Assembly (NCBI GenBank): GCA_035638495.1
Contig: DASQZW010000231.1
Coordinates: 1-14,787 of the forward strand
Source of the DNA: CF-161 sp035638495
Lineage (GTDB): Bacteria; Chloroflexota; Dormibacteria; Dormibacterales; Dormibacteraceae
Reading direction: 5' to 3'
Length of the DNA stretch: 14,787 nucleotides
Part shown: piece by piece, positions 6,412 to 13,218 of the stretch
How the letters are laid out: each line of letters begins with the position of its first letter
How positions within the stretch are numbered: position 1 is the first letter of the stretch
The notes under the pieces: model-generated
What the model was told of the DNA's origin: nothing
Seen by the model: the letters and a program-made list of their open reading frames with translations, nothing else
Database searches by the model: none
Made by a program: the position numbers and the translations under genes

Positions 6412-7407
6412 ATGGCGGAAATGGCGGACGAAACAGAGCGCTTCATCGTGACCGGCGCGCTGGGCTGCATCGGCGCCTGGACGGTGAAACTGCTGGCTGA
6501 CGCCGGCACGGCCGTGGTGGCCACCGACCTGGCGCGGGACGCCGCCCGCTGGCGCGTGATCGACCCGACACTGGAGGAACGCGTACCGCTGGTGCGCAGC
6601 GACGTGACGGACGGCGCCGAGTTCACCCGCGCGACCGCGGAGCACGGGATCACGCACGTCGTGCACCTGGCCGCGCTGCAGGTCCCGTTCGTCCGAGCCA
6701 ACCCGACGCTCGGCGCCCGCGTGAACGTGGAGGGCATGGCCGTCGTGCTGGAGACGGCGCGCGCCCTGCCCAACCGGCTCCGCGGCGTCTCGTTCGCCAG
6801 CTCGATCGCCGTCTACGGGCCGGCGGCCCGGTATGGGCCCGGCCCGCTGCCGCACGACGCGCCGGCCGCGCCGACCACCCTGTACGGCGCGTACAAGCTG
6901 GCGGACGAGTGGATGGCGCGCGTGTACGACCGCGACTACGGGGTGGCGGCCATCGGCCTGCGCGGCGCGGTGGTGTACGGCCCGGGCCGCGACCAGGGCC
7001 TCACGTCCAGCCCGACGCTGGCCATGCTGGCGGCCGCGCTCGGCCGGCCCTACCACGTGCCCTGGGGCGGTTCGGCCGGATACCACCACGCACGCGACGT
7101 GGCCGCCGCCTTCATCGCCGCGGCGCGGGCCAGCGCCGACGGCGGCGGCAGCGACACGTACACGCTGCCGGTGCAGACCCGGACCATGGAAGAGGTCGTC
7201 GCCGTGATCGGGGCGGACGCGGACATCACATACGATCCCTCCCCGCTCGACTTCCCGAGCGAGTTCGACTCGTCGGCGCTCGAGGCGCGCCTGGGCGAGG
7301 TCCGCCTGACGCTGTTCGAGGAGGGCGTGCTGGAGACGATGGAGACGTTCCGCGCGGCGGTCGAGGCCGGCCGCCTCGACGCTGACCGGATCCTCGCGCC
7401 CCGGTGA
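6412..7407 (+). CDS. NAD-dependent epimerase/dehydratase (extended SDR)
   Basis: About 331 residues of the extended short-chain dehydrogenase family. The N-terminal FIVTGALGCIGAW holds the TGxxGxxG dinucleotide motif (residues 14-21), and D39 after the second strand indicates NAD. The active site is a Ser-rich SFASSIAVYG and Y158-x3-K162 in YGAYKLADE. LRGAVVYGPGRDQG is typical of the substrate domain. Members oxidise or epimerise nucleotide sugars or oxidise sugar acids such as erythronate. With a Zn-type dehydrogenase, a kinase fold and an FAH enzyme as neighbours, a catabolic sugar- or hydroxy-acid role is more likely than cell-wall sugar synthesis. ATG codons at 6403, 6412 and 6421 are all possible, with no ribosome site deciding. 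The stop overlaps the next start (GTGA), so translation is coupled. Confidence 0.87.
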   Translation: MAEMADETERFIVTGALGCIGAWTVKLLADAGTAVVATDLARDAARWRVIDPTLEERVPLVRSDVTDGAEFTRATAEHGITHVVHLAALQVPFVRANPTLGARVNVEGMAVVLETARALPNRLRGVSFASSIAVYGPAARYGPGPLPHDAPAAPTTLYGAYKLADEWMARVYDRDYGVAAIGLRGAVVYGPGRDQGLTSSPTLAMLAAALGRPYHVPWGGSAGYHHARDVAAAFIAAARASADGGGSDTYTLPVQTRTMEEVVAVIGADADITYDPSPLDFPSEFDSSALEARLGEVRLTLFEEGVLETMETFRAAVEAGRLDADRILAPR

Positions 7408-8372
7408 GCTGGCTGGGGCCCCTGACGGCGCTGGTCGAGCGCTGCTACCTGCGCCCGCTCGTGGCCCTGGAGTCCATCGCTCACTACCCCTTCCACGACC
7501 GGGTAATCTGCCGAGTCCGGTTTTCGACCGGGCCTCCGGGCCTGCTGCGAGCCCACACGGGCGACGTCACGGACTGGTTCCTGGCCCAGGCGAGGACGCT
7601 CGACTGGCTGGACGCGCTGGGGTTCCCCGCGCCGCGGGTGATACGCACGGCCGGGGGCGACCTGATCGCCTCGCACGACGGCTGGACCGGGCTGATGCTC
7701 ACGTTCGTCGACGGCGAGGAGGCCGGGTGCGCGCCAGCCCAGCTGGAGACGATCGGTGAGTACGCGGCGTGCCTGCACAGCCTGCCCGCAGGCCCGGTCG
7801 GGCCCTCTCGGCTCGACCCCTCCCGGACCATGCTGGCACGGCTGCCCCTCCTCGAGGCCGCCGAGGACCGGGTGCCGGCGGCGGCCCGCTCCTTCCACCG
7901 CTCGGCGCTGGAGATCGTGCGCCGGCTCGCCTCGGGCGACCGGCCGCCGGCCGCCATGCTGCACGGCGACTGCTATCCCGCCAACGCGGTGCGGGCGCCG
8001 GAGGGCCCGATCGTGATGGTGGACTGGGAGGGCGCCGGACGCGGCCCCGCGGTGTTCGAGGTCGGCTACCTGCTGCTGTGCTGTCACATGGACCGGCCGC
8101 AGCTGCCGGCGATGCGCGCCGACCCGGAGCGCATCGCGGCGGTCGTGAGGGGCTACGCCCGGCGGCGGCGGCTCACCGACGCCGAGCTGGCCTGGCTGCC
8201 GGATGCGGTGCGCTACGACGTCGTCCAGCATGCCGTGCAGGCCGGGTCCTTCGACCTCGGCGAGGACCGCTGGCTGGAGGACCTGTGGCTGCGCAAGATG
8301 CTCGCCCGCCATGCGGTGAGCGCCGAGATCGCGGAGATCGCACGCGCCTGCTTCCTCCGCGAGCGCGGCTGA
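7404..8372 (+). CDS. Aminoglycoside-phosphotransferase-fold kinase, substrate unknown
   Basis: A 322-residue protein of the APH/choline-kinase-like fold. The catalytic loop is LHGDCYPANAV, with H187, D189 as base and N194 binding metal. The metal-binding DFG equivalent is MVDWEGAGRGP with D207. The N lobe is divergent: a hinge-like LMLTFVDGEE is visible but the ATP-binding Lys is not obvious. The family phosphorylates small alcohols, sugars, homoserine or choline as well as antibiotics. Tight coupling to the epimerase (4-base GTGA overlap) and a 16-base gap to the FAH-family gene suggest a metabolic small-molecule kinase in the same pathway, not antibiotic resistance. The start is GTG, fixed by the overlap. 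The C-terminal third is helical and rich in Arg and Glu. Confidence 0.85.
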   Translation: MSWLGPLTALVERCYLRPLVALESIAHYPFHDRVICRVRFSTGPPGLLRAHTGDVTDWFLAQARTLDWLDALGFPAPRVIRTAGGDLIASHDGWTGLMLTFVDGEEAGCAPAQLETIGEYAACLHSLPAGPVGPSRLDPSRTMLARLPLLEAAEDRVPAAARSFHRSALEIVRRLASGDRPPAAMLHGDCYPANAVRAPEGPIVMVDWEGAGRGPAVFEVGYLLLCCHMDRPQLPAMRADPERIAAVVRGYARRRRLTDAELAWLPDAVRYDVVQHAVQAGSFDLGEDRWLEDLWLRKMLARHAVSAEIAEIARACFLRERG

Positions 8373-8388
8373 GTGCACACTGTCCGAC

Positions 8389-9204
8389 GTGCGTCTCCTC
8401 ACCTTTCACCGTGACGGCGGCCTGCGCGTCGGCCTGCTGACCTCGCAGGGGGTGGCCGAGCTGGCCGCGGACGACCTGAACGCGCTCCTGGCGGGGCCGC
8501 CCGCGGACCTGGAGCGGCTGGCTACGGGGCCGCGGCTCGACGAGGCCGCGCTGACGCTCGGACCGTGCGTGCCCCGGCCCGGCAAGATCGTCTGCGTCGG
8601 GCTCAACTACCGCCGCCACGCCGAGGAGGCGGGGATGGCGGTGCCCGAGATGCCGATCCTGTTCAACAAGTACTCCAACACGCTGGCGGCCAGCGGGGAG
8701 GACGTGCCCCTGCCCGACGTGGCCGAGCAGTACGACTACGAGGCGGAGCTCTGCGTCGTGATGGGCCGCACCGCGCGCGGGGTGAGCGAGGCGGCCGCGC
8801 TGGACCACGTGTGGGGCTACTGCAACTGCAACGACGTGAGCGCGCGCGACCTGCAGTTCCGCAGCACCCAGTGGATGCTGGGGAAGACGCTGGACAGGTT
8901 CTTCCCGATCGGACCGCACCTGGTCAGCGCCGACGAGGTCGGCGACCCGCAGGCGCTGTGCATCCGCTGCCTGGTCAACGGCGAGGTGCGACAGGATTCC
9001 AGCACCGGGGACATGGTCTTCGGCGTGGCCGAGCTGGTCGCCTACATCAGCCGCCACTTCCCGCTGGAGCCGGGCGACGTGATCGCGACGGGCACGCCAG
9101 AGGGCGTGATGCAGGGCCGCGCCGAGAAGGTGTGGCTGCGGCCGGGCGACGAGGTCGTGGTGGAGATCGGCGGGCTGGGCCGGCTGCGCAACCGCATGGT
9201 CTGA
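8389..9204 (+). CDS. Fumarylacetoacetate hydrolase family protein
   Basis: A 271-residue FAH-fold enzyme that would cleave or hydrolyse a C-C bond in a diketo or acylpyruvate-like acid using Mg2+ or Mn2+. The N-terminal region (about 1-60) is the usual variable lid. The core begins at KIVCVGLNYRRHAEE. Metal ligands are E118 and E120 (YDYEAELCVVMG) and D149 (CNDVSARDLQ). K166 in MLGKTLDRFFPIGP and TGTPEGV (234-240) complete the active site. Known relatives include acylpyruvases and 2,4-diketo-3-deoxy-sugar-acid hydrolases of oxidative fucose and rhamnose pathways, which would suit the dehydrogenases upstream. That link is inference. The GTG start follows the kinase stop by 16 bases with no clear ribosome site. 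It is the last gene of the plus-strand cluster, followed by a strong hairpin. Confidence 0.92.
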   Translation: MRLLTFHRDGGLRVGLLTSQGVAELAADDLNALLAGPPADLERLATGPRLDEAALTLGPCVPRPGKIVCVGLNYRRHAEEAGMAVPEMPILFNKYSNTLAASGEDVPLPDVAEQYDYEAELCVVMGRTARGVSEAAALDHVWGYCNCNDVSARDLQFRSTQWMLGKTLDRFFPIGPHLVSADEVGDPQALCIRCLVNGEVRQDSSTGDMVFGVAELVAYISRHFPLEPGDVIATGTPEGVMQGRAEKVWLRPGDEVVVEIGGLGRLRNRMV

Positions 9205-9237
9205 GGGGCTGGGCCACCAGCACGTCGTACGCCGGTC

Positions 9238-9290
9238 TGCCGTACCGGAGCCACCGCATTCGCCGTCCGAGGGGTGGCGCCGGTACGGCA
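9238..9290. terminator. Long hairpin between convergent genes
   Basis: TGCCGTACCGG (9238-9248) pairs perfectly with CCGGTACGGCA (9280-9290). After one A-G mismatch, GCCACC (9250-9255) pairs with GGTGGC (9273-9278), leaving a 17-base loop. This 17-bp stem lies in the 103-bp gap between the convergent FAH-family and efflux genes. There is no T-run on either side, so it would be a bidirectional attenuating hairpin rather than a classic intrinsic terminator. Confidence 0.65.
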
Positions 9291-9307
9291 ACAGCCAATT
9301 CCGGACG

Positions 9308-10708
9308 TCACGAGCCCGAAACCTGGGCCGCCGGCTCCACGACGGTGCGCCGGACCCGCGTGCTGCCCATCACGACACATACCAGCGCCGTCGCGGCGGC
9401 GAGCGCCAGCATCAGCGTCCAGCCTCGCTGGAACGCCGCCAGCGCCGTCCCCGGCGTGATGCTGCCCAGCACCACCACGAGCAGCGAGACCCCGAGCACC
9501 GTCCCCAACTGGCGCGACGTGTTCGACACCGCGCTCCCCGCCGCGAAGCGCGTCGCCGGCAGGCTCGCCGCGGCCGAGCTCCCCAGCGTCGGCAGGGTCA
9601 GCCCGACGCCCATCCCGGTGATGCACGCCGCGACCAGCCACGTCCCCACGTAGTCCGGCACGACCGTCACGCGCGTCAGGTACAGGGCGATCCCCAGGGC
9701 GAACACCAGCGCGCCGGGCACCAGCACCGCGCGGTGGCCGAAGCGGTCCGCCAGCCGGCCGGCCGGCGGGGCGAACGCGGCCGCGAACAGCGGTCCGGGG
9801 GACACCGCGAGGCCGGCCTGGAGGATCGAGTAGTGCCACACCCCGGTGAGGAACAGCACCCCGGACAGCAGCATCGCGCTGAACGCCGTCGCGAACAGCA
9901 CGGTCGCCACGTTGGCCACCGCGAAGGAGCGCACGCGGAACAGCGCCAGGTCGAGCACCGGCGCCGGGTGGCGCGCGGCCCGCAGCACTACGACCGGGAC
10001 CAGGACCGCCGCCGTCACGAAGGCCGCCACGATGCGCGGGTCGCCCCAGCCCCAGTCCGTCCCCTGCACGATCGCCAGGGACAGCGCGCCCACCGCGAGC
10101 GTCACCAGGGCGACGCCCACCGCGTCCGGCCAGCGCGTCGCGGACTCGTCGCGTGCCTCGCGCAGCAGCCGGCGGCCGGCGAGCCACGCGACGATGCCGA
10201 CCGGGATGTTGACGTAGAAGACCCAGCGCCAGTCGACGCGATCGACGATGAGGCCGCCGAGCGACGGGCCGCTTGCGGCGGCCACCGCACCCACGGCGCC
10301 CCACACGCCCACCGCGGTCGCGCGCATCGAAGACGGGAACTCGGCCAGCACCAGCGCGAGCGAGGCCGGCAGCATCAGCGCCGCCCCGATCGCCTGGACG
10401 GCGCGCGCGGCGATCAGCACGCCGTCCGTCGGCGCAGCACCGCACAGCGCCGAACCCGCGCAGAAGACCAGCATTCCCACGTAGAAGACGCGCCGCCGCC
10501 CGACCAGGTCGGCCACCCGTCCCGACGCGAGCAGCAGGGACGCGAACACGATGCTGTACGCGTTCAGCACCCACGAGAGCGTCGCCAGCGAGGCGCCCGG
10601 AAAGCTGTGCCGGATCGCCGGGAACGCGATGTTCACGATCGTCCCGTCGAGGAACACCATGTAGACGCCCAGCGACGTGACCAGCAGGACCAGCCATCGC
10701 CGGTTCAC
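9308..10708 (-). CDS. MFS efflux transporter, DHA2 (EmrB/QacA) type
   Basis: A 466-residue inner-membrane drug:H+ antiporter with about 14 hydrophobic spans. Diagnostic motifs are YMVFLDGTIVNIAFPAI in span 1 (D21, DHA2 signature), GRVADLVGRRR (63-73, motif A in the loop after span 2) and GPSLGGLIVDRVDWRWVFYV (motif C/antiporter motif from 147). It would export toxic organic compounds and its exact substrate is unknown. GTG at 10708 is preferred: the next residues NRRWLVLLVTS match the family N-terminus, and GAGAGGGC about 7-8 bases upstream is a ribosome site. A GTG-started 486-residue form from 10768 would run through the promoter palindromes. It is divergent from the HxlR-type regulator, which probably represses it, and convergent with the FAH cluster. 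Confidence 0.92.
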   Translation of the reverse strand: MNRRWLVLLVTSLGVYMVFLDGTIVNIAFPAIRHSFPGASLATLSWVLNAYSIVFASLLLASGRVADLVGRRRVFYVGMLVFCAGSALCGAAPTDGVLIAARAVQAIGAALMLPASLALVLAEFPSSMRATAVGVWGAVGAVAAASGPSLGGLIVDRVDWRWVFYVNIPVGIVAWLAGRRLLREARDESATRWPDAVGVALVTLAVGALSLAIVQGTDWGWGDPRIVAAFVTAAVLVPVVVLRAARHPAPVLDLALFRVRSFAVANVATVLFATAFSAMLLSGVLFLTGVWHYSILQAGLAVSPGPLFAAAFAPPAGRLADRFGHRAVLVPGALVFALGIALYLTRVTVVPDYVGTWLVAACITGMGVGLTLPTLGSSAAASLPATRFAAGSAVSNTSRQLGTVLGVSLLVVVLGSITPGTALAAFQRGWTLMLALAAATALVCVVMGSTRVRRTVVEPAAQVSGS

Positions 10709-10721
10709 GACCGCGCCCTCT

Positions 10722-10750
10722 CTTGCAACATGCAAGGTACTGTAGCAGTA
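10722..10750. promoter_or_regulatory. Two perfect palindromes in the efflux/HxlR divergent promoter
   Basis: CTTGCA-ACA-TGCAAG (10722-10736) and TACTG-TAG-CAGTA (10738-10750) are adjacent perfect inverted repeats. TACTG...CAGTA resembles the TACT-n-AGTA core reported for HxlR/YodB-family operators. On the minus strand a possible promoter TTGCAT (10768-10763), 18 bases, TACAGT (10744-10739) places the second palindrome over the -10 of the efflux gene, the right place for repression. Promoter calls are by eye. Confidence 0.5.
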
Positions 10751-10751
10751 G

Positions 10752-10779
10752 TGACTTTCGTGATGCAAGTGACTATGCT
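10752..10779 (+). promoter_or_regulatory. Possible promoter of the HxlR-type gene
   Basis: TGACTT (10752-10757), a 16-base spacer and TATGCT (10774-10779). The last fits TANNNT and ends 6 bases before the ATG at 10786, consistent with a leaderless transcript. GTGAC occurs twice here (10751-10755 and 10769-10773) as a direct repeat. Confidence 0.35.
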
Positions 10780-10785
10780 GGTGGC

Positions 10786-11220
10786 ATGCGGCGCACGAGT
10801 CTCGCGGAGATGCCCTGCCCGGTGGCCCGAACCCTGGACGTTGTCGGGGAGTGGTGGACCCTCCTGATCGTCCGGGATGCCCTGCTCGGCGCCTCCCGCT
10901 TCGAGGACTTCCGGGCGACCGGGATCGCCGACAACATCCTGTCCGCGCGCCTCAGGCGGCTGGTAGACGAGGGCATCCTGGAACGCGTGCGCTACCAGGA
11001 GCGGCCAGATCGCCACGAGTACTTGCTGACCGACAAGGGTCGGGCGCTGGGGCCGGTCGTACAGGCCCTGCGGGGGTGGGGCCGGCGGTGGACGGCGGGC
11101 GAGGACCTGAGCCCTACGCCGGTCCATGCCGAATGCGGGCACGAGGCCGGTCTGGGGTACCACTGTCCACACTGCGACCGGCCGCTGGGCACGGAGGAGG
11201 TACAGCTGCGGTCCCGCTGA
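10786..11220 (+). CDS. HxlR-family winged-helix regulator with Cys-rich tail
   Basis: A 144-residue transcription factor. Residues 10-103 match the HxlR-type winged helix: CPVARTLDVVGEWWTLLIVRDAL, with the family's conserved Cys at 11, then RFEDFRATGIADNILSARLRRLVDEGILERV (recognition helix region) and the wing YQERPDRHEYLLTDKGRAL. The family acts as dimeric repressors or activators that often sense quinones, aldehydes or oxidants through that Cys. The C-terminal tail HAECGHE...YHCPHC (C117, H119, C127, C130) looks like a small zinc knuckle. The ATG at 10786 is chosen because the longer form from 10723 would translate the operator palindromes. It is divergent from the DHA2 efflux gene and is its likely regulator. 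The protein probably also controls itself. Confidence 0.9.
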   Translation: MRRTSLAEMPCPVARTLDVVGEWWTLLIVRDALLGASRFEDFRATGIADNILSARLRRLVDEGILERVRYQERPDRHEYLLTDKGRALGPVVQALRGWGRRWTAGEDLSPTPVHAECGHEAGLGYHCPHCDRPLGTEEVQLRSR

Positions 11221-11273
11221 GCGTCGGGTTCGGTTAGCATCCAGGTTCTGCGCCCCTCGCGGCGCGCGAACCC

Positions 11274-13115
11274 ATGCTGGTGACCGACCCCGCCGTCCGA
11301 GCGACCCATGCCAGGCGGGACCTGCACACGGGCCTGCGTTACGCGGTGGTCCGGCTGGCCGAGCTGCTCGACCCCGACACGCCGTTCGCCCTCTCCGGGT
11401 GCGCCTACTGCGATCCCCCGGCCGCGGCCGGTGCCTTCGAGTCAGCGGCCGGGGACTTCCTCGCCAATCCCGGCGTCCGCTTCGGGACCGTCCTGGCCGC
11501 GAGCCAGCTGCTGTGCGACGCCCTCGAGCAGGAGGGGAACCTGCGCGCGTGGTACCCGGGTGACGTCACGCGCCTGCTCCTCTTCGCCGGCAAGCTGCGC
11601 CAGGTGCCGTCGGTCAAGACGCTCGGCGAGCGGCAGGTCAAGGTGCCGTATCACGAGCGCACGACGTGGGTCCGCCAGCGGCTGACGGCGCTGGTCGAGG
11701 GCAGCCTGACCCGCTTCCGGGCCGCCATCGAGGCGCCCGAGACGGGCTACCGGGACCGGCTGCTGGACCAGCTCGCGCGGCGGCTCCGCTCCGCGCCGGC
11801 CGATGAGCGCGAGTGGGCCGAGCTCGAGCACGACCTCTGCTACGTGGCGGCGCTGCTGCTGGGCGAGGGCCGGGACGGCCGCGAGCTGGCCAGGGCGGTC
11901 GCCGCGCGAGTGGCCGCAGCTCCCGACGCCGGGTCCGCCGCCTGCGCCGTGCGCGAGGTGGCCGCGGCTCCCGCGTCCTCCTACCAGGTCGCGCTGGTGC
12001 TGCAGGGGGCCGGATCGCTGGAGCCGGAGTCCGCGTCGGCGCTGGGCGTCGGCGTCATGGGCTCGGTCCCGCCGCGCTGGGCGGCCGCGTGGGCCGAGAC
12101 GCACGCGGCCGGCGGCGACGCGACGCCCCTGCTGGTGGCCGTCCAGGCGTGGGACCCGGAGCAGGCCCGGCGGTGCGCGCTGCTGACCGCGCAGGCGCTC
12201 CAGGACCACCTGGTCGCCGAGCATCCCGGCGCCCGGCTGTCGCTGGCGTCCGAGGCGCTCGTGCTGGACGTCGACGCGCGCTCGGCCCGGCGCGCCGGCG
12301 CCGCCCCGCGTCCGCTGCGCCGGGGCCGGATCACGCGCTCCGATGGCGCGGCCGAGCTGGCGCCGTTCCTGCGCGCGAACGCGCTCGCGCGCAGCGAGGT
12401 CTCGCCGGCGCTGCGCGTGCTCCACACGTGGATCGCGCTCGAGTGCCTGAGCCGCGACGGCGGGGGCGCCGACCACGGCGAGCGGCCGGCGCTGAGCCTG
12501 AAGCTCGAGGCCTACCTGCCGCCCCACCTGGCGAGCGTCGCGGCCATCGCCGGCCTGCGGGCGACGCTGGTCGCGAGCTGGGACGCGGCCAGGGCGCTGG
12601 CCCTGCGCTCCGACCGCCGCGAGGACTGGCTGCGGCTCGAGCGCCGGCTCGGCGTCGCCGGCGGCCGGCCGCGCAGCCTCGCGCGCCTGGTGGCGGCGCT
12701 GCGCGACGCGAGCGAGAGCGACCTGGCCGAGCTCCTGGAGTGCGCAGGGCCGTTCCCCGCCCGGCGCCTGGCGGACCTCGGCCGCCGCTTCGGCAGGGGC
12801 AGCCGGCTGGCGAAGGTCGCGGAGGCCATCCAGGTCCGCACGCTGATCGCGGTGGCGCGCCTCAAGCTGGCAAGGCACCTGGCCGTGCACCGGGGCTTCG
12901 ACGCGGCTCACGCCACCGTCCCGCTGGCCCAGAGCGCGGTGCTCGTGCTGGACAGCGCGTTCGAGGTGCTGCGTCTGTGGATGCGTCCGGGGTGCCGGCC
13001 GGCTGACGCGCTCGCGGAGGCGCGGCGCTGGCACGAGCGCAACCTGGTCGCGTGGCGCGGCGCGACAGAGCTGGAGCTGGATGCCGACCACCTGCTCCAC
13101 CCCGAGAAACAGTGA
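11274..13115 (+). CDS. Large protein with ApeA/HEPN-like C-terminal region
   Basis: A 613-residue soluble protein that I cannot place in a named family as a whole. Residues 1-350 are mostly helical and Ala/Arg-rich, with one CxxC (C43, C46 in SGCAYCDPP). From about 370 it resembles ApeA-type HEPN domains: RVLHTWIALECLSR (382-395, the W-x2-LE-L helix), a long helical stretch, then LARHLAVHRGFD with R534-x4-H539. That spacing is the R-X4-6-H motif of HEPN ribonucleases, in the form R-x3-VH-x-G. It is followed by helix AVLVLDSAFEVLRLW. If real, it would be an RNA-cleaving effector. The first ATG after the HxlR-type gene is used. There is no ribosome site, and a possible -10 TAGCAT lies at 11235-11240. 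Its neighbour is a PHP-ATPase gene in the same direction, 103 bases on. Confidence 0.75.
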   Translation: MLVTDPAVRATHARRDLHTGLRYAVVRLAELLDPDTPFALSGCAYCDPPAAAGAFESAAGDFLANPGVRFGTVLAASQLLCDALEQEGNLRAWYPGDVTRLLLFAGKLRQVPSVKTLGERQVKVPYHERTTWVRQRLTALVEGSLTRFRAAIEAPETGYRDRLLDQLARRLRSAPADEREWAELEHDLCYVAALLLGEGRDGRELARAVAARVAAAPDAGSAACAVREVAAAPASSYQVALVLQGAGSLEPESASALGVGVMGSVPPRWAAAWAETHAAGGDATPLLVAVQAWDPEQARRCALLTAQALQDHLVAEHPGARLSLASEALVLDVDARSARRAGAAPRPLRRGRITRSDGAAELAPFLRANALARSEVSPALRVLHTWIALECLSRDGGGADHGERPALSLKLEAYLPPHLASVAAIAGLRATLVASWDAARALALRSDRREDWLRLERRLGVAGGRPRSLARLVAALRDASESDLAELLECAGPFPARRLADLGRRFGRGSRLAKVAEAIQVRTLIAVARLKLARHLAVHRGFDAAHATVPLAQSAVLVLDSAFEVLRLWMRPGCRPADALAEARRWHERNLVAWRGATELELDADHLLHPEKQ

Positions 13116-13140
13116 AAGCGCCCCCTGTAGAGGCGCTTTC
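13114..13140 (+). terminator. Hairpin overlapping the HEPN-like gene's stop codon
   Basis: GAAAGCGCC (13114-13122) pairs perfectly with GGCGCTTTC (13132-13140) around a 9-base loop, and the left arm starts inside the TGA stop (13113-13115). No T-run follows (GGGCCC instead). It may end or attenuate transcription before the PHP-ATPase gene. Confidence 0.55.
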
Positions 13141-13203
13141 GGGCCCAGAGGTGCATCGCCCTGAGCCGATTGGGCTGTGCTCTGTATACCACGCCGGCAC
13201 GCG

Positions 13204-13209
13204 GTAACA
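13204..13209 (+). promoter_or_regulatory. Possible -10 box of the PHP-ATPase gene
   Basis: TAACAT fits TANNNT and ends 9 bases before the proposed TTG start at 13219, compatible with a short-leader or leaderless transcript. No clear -35 box is seen. The gap 13141-13203 otherwise holds nothing I recognise. Confidence 0.25.
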
Positions 13210-13218
13210 TCCGAACGC

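Noticed and set aside
7404..8372. Aminoglycoside resistance kinase
   Set aside because: Only the general kinase fold motifs match. Coupling to an epimerase and an FAH-family gene points to metabolism.
9042..10697. 551-codon minus-strand open frame overlapping the efflux gene
   Set aside because: Low-complexity Gly/Arg/Ala translation in another frame. The efflux frame shows membrane spans and MFS motifs.
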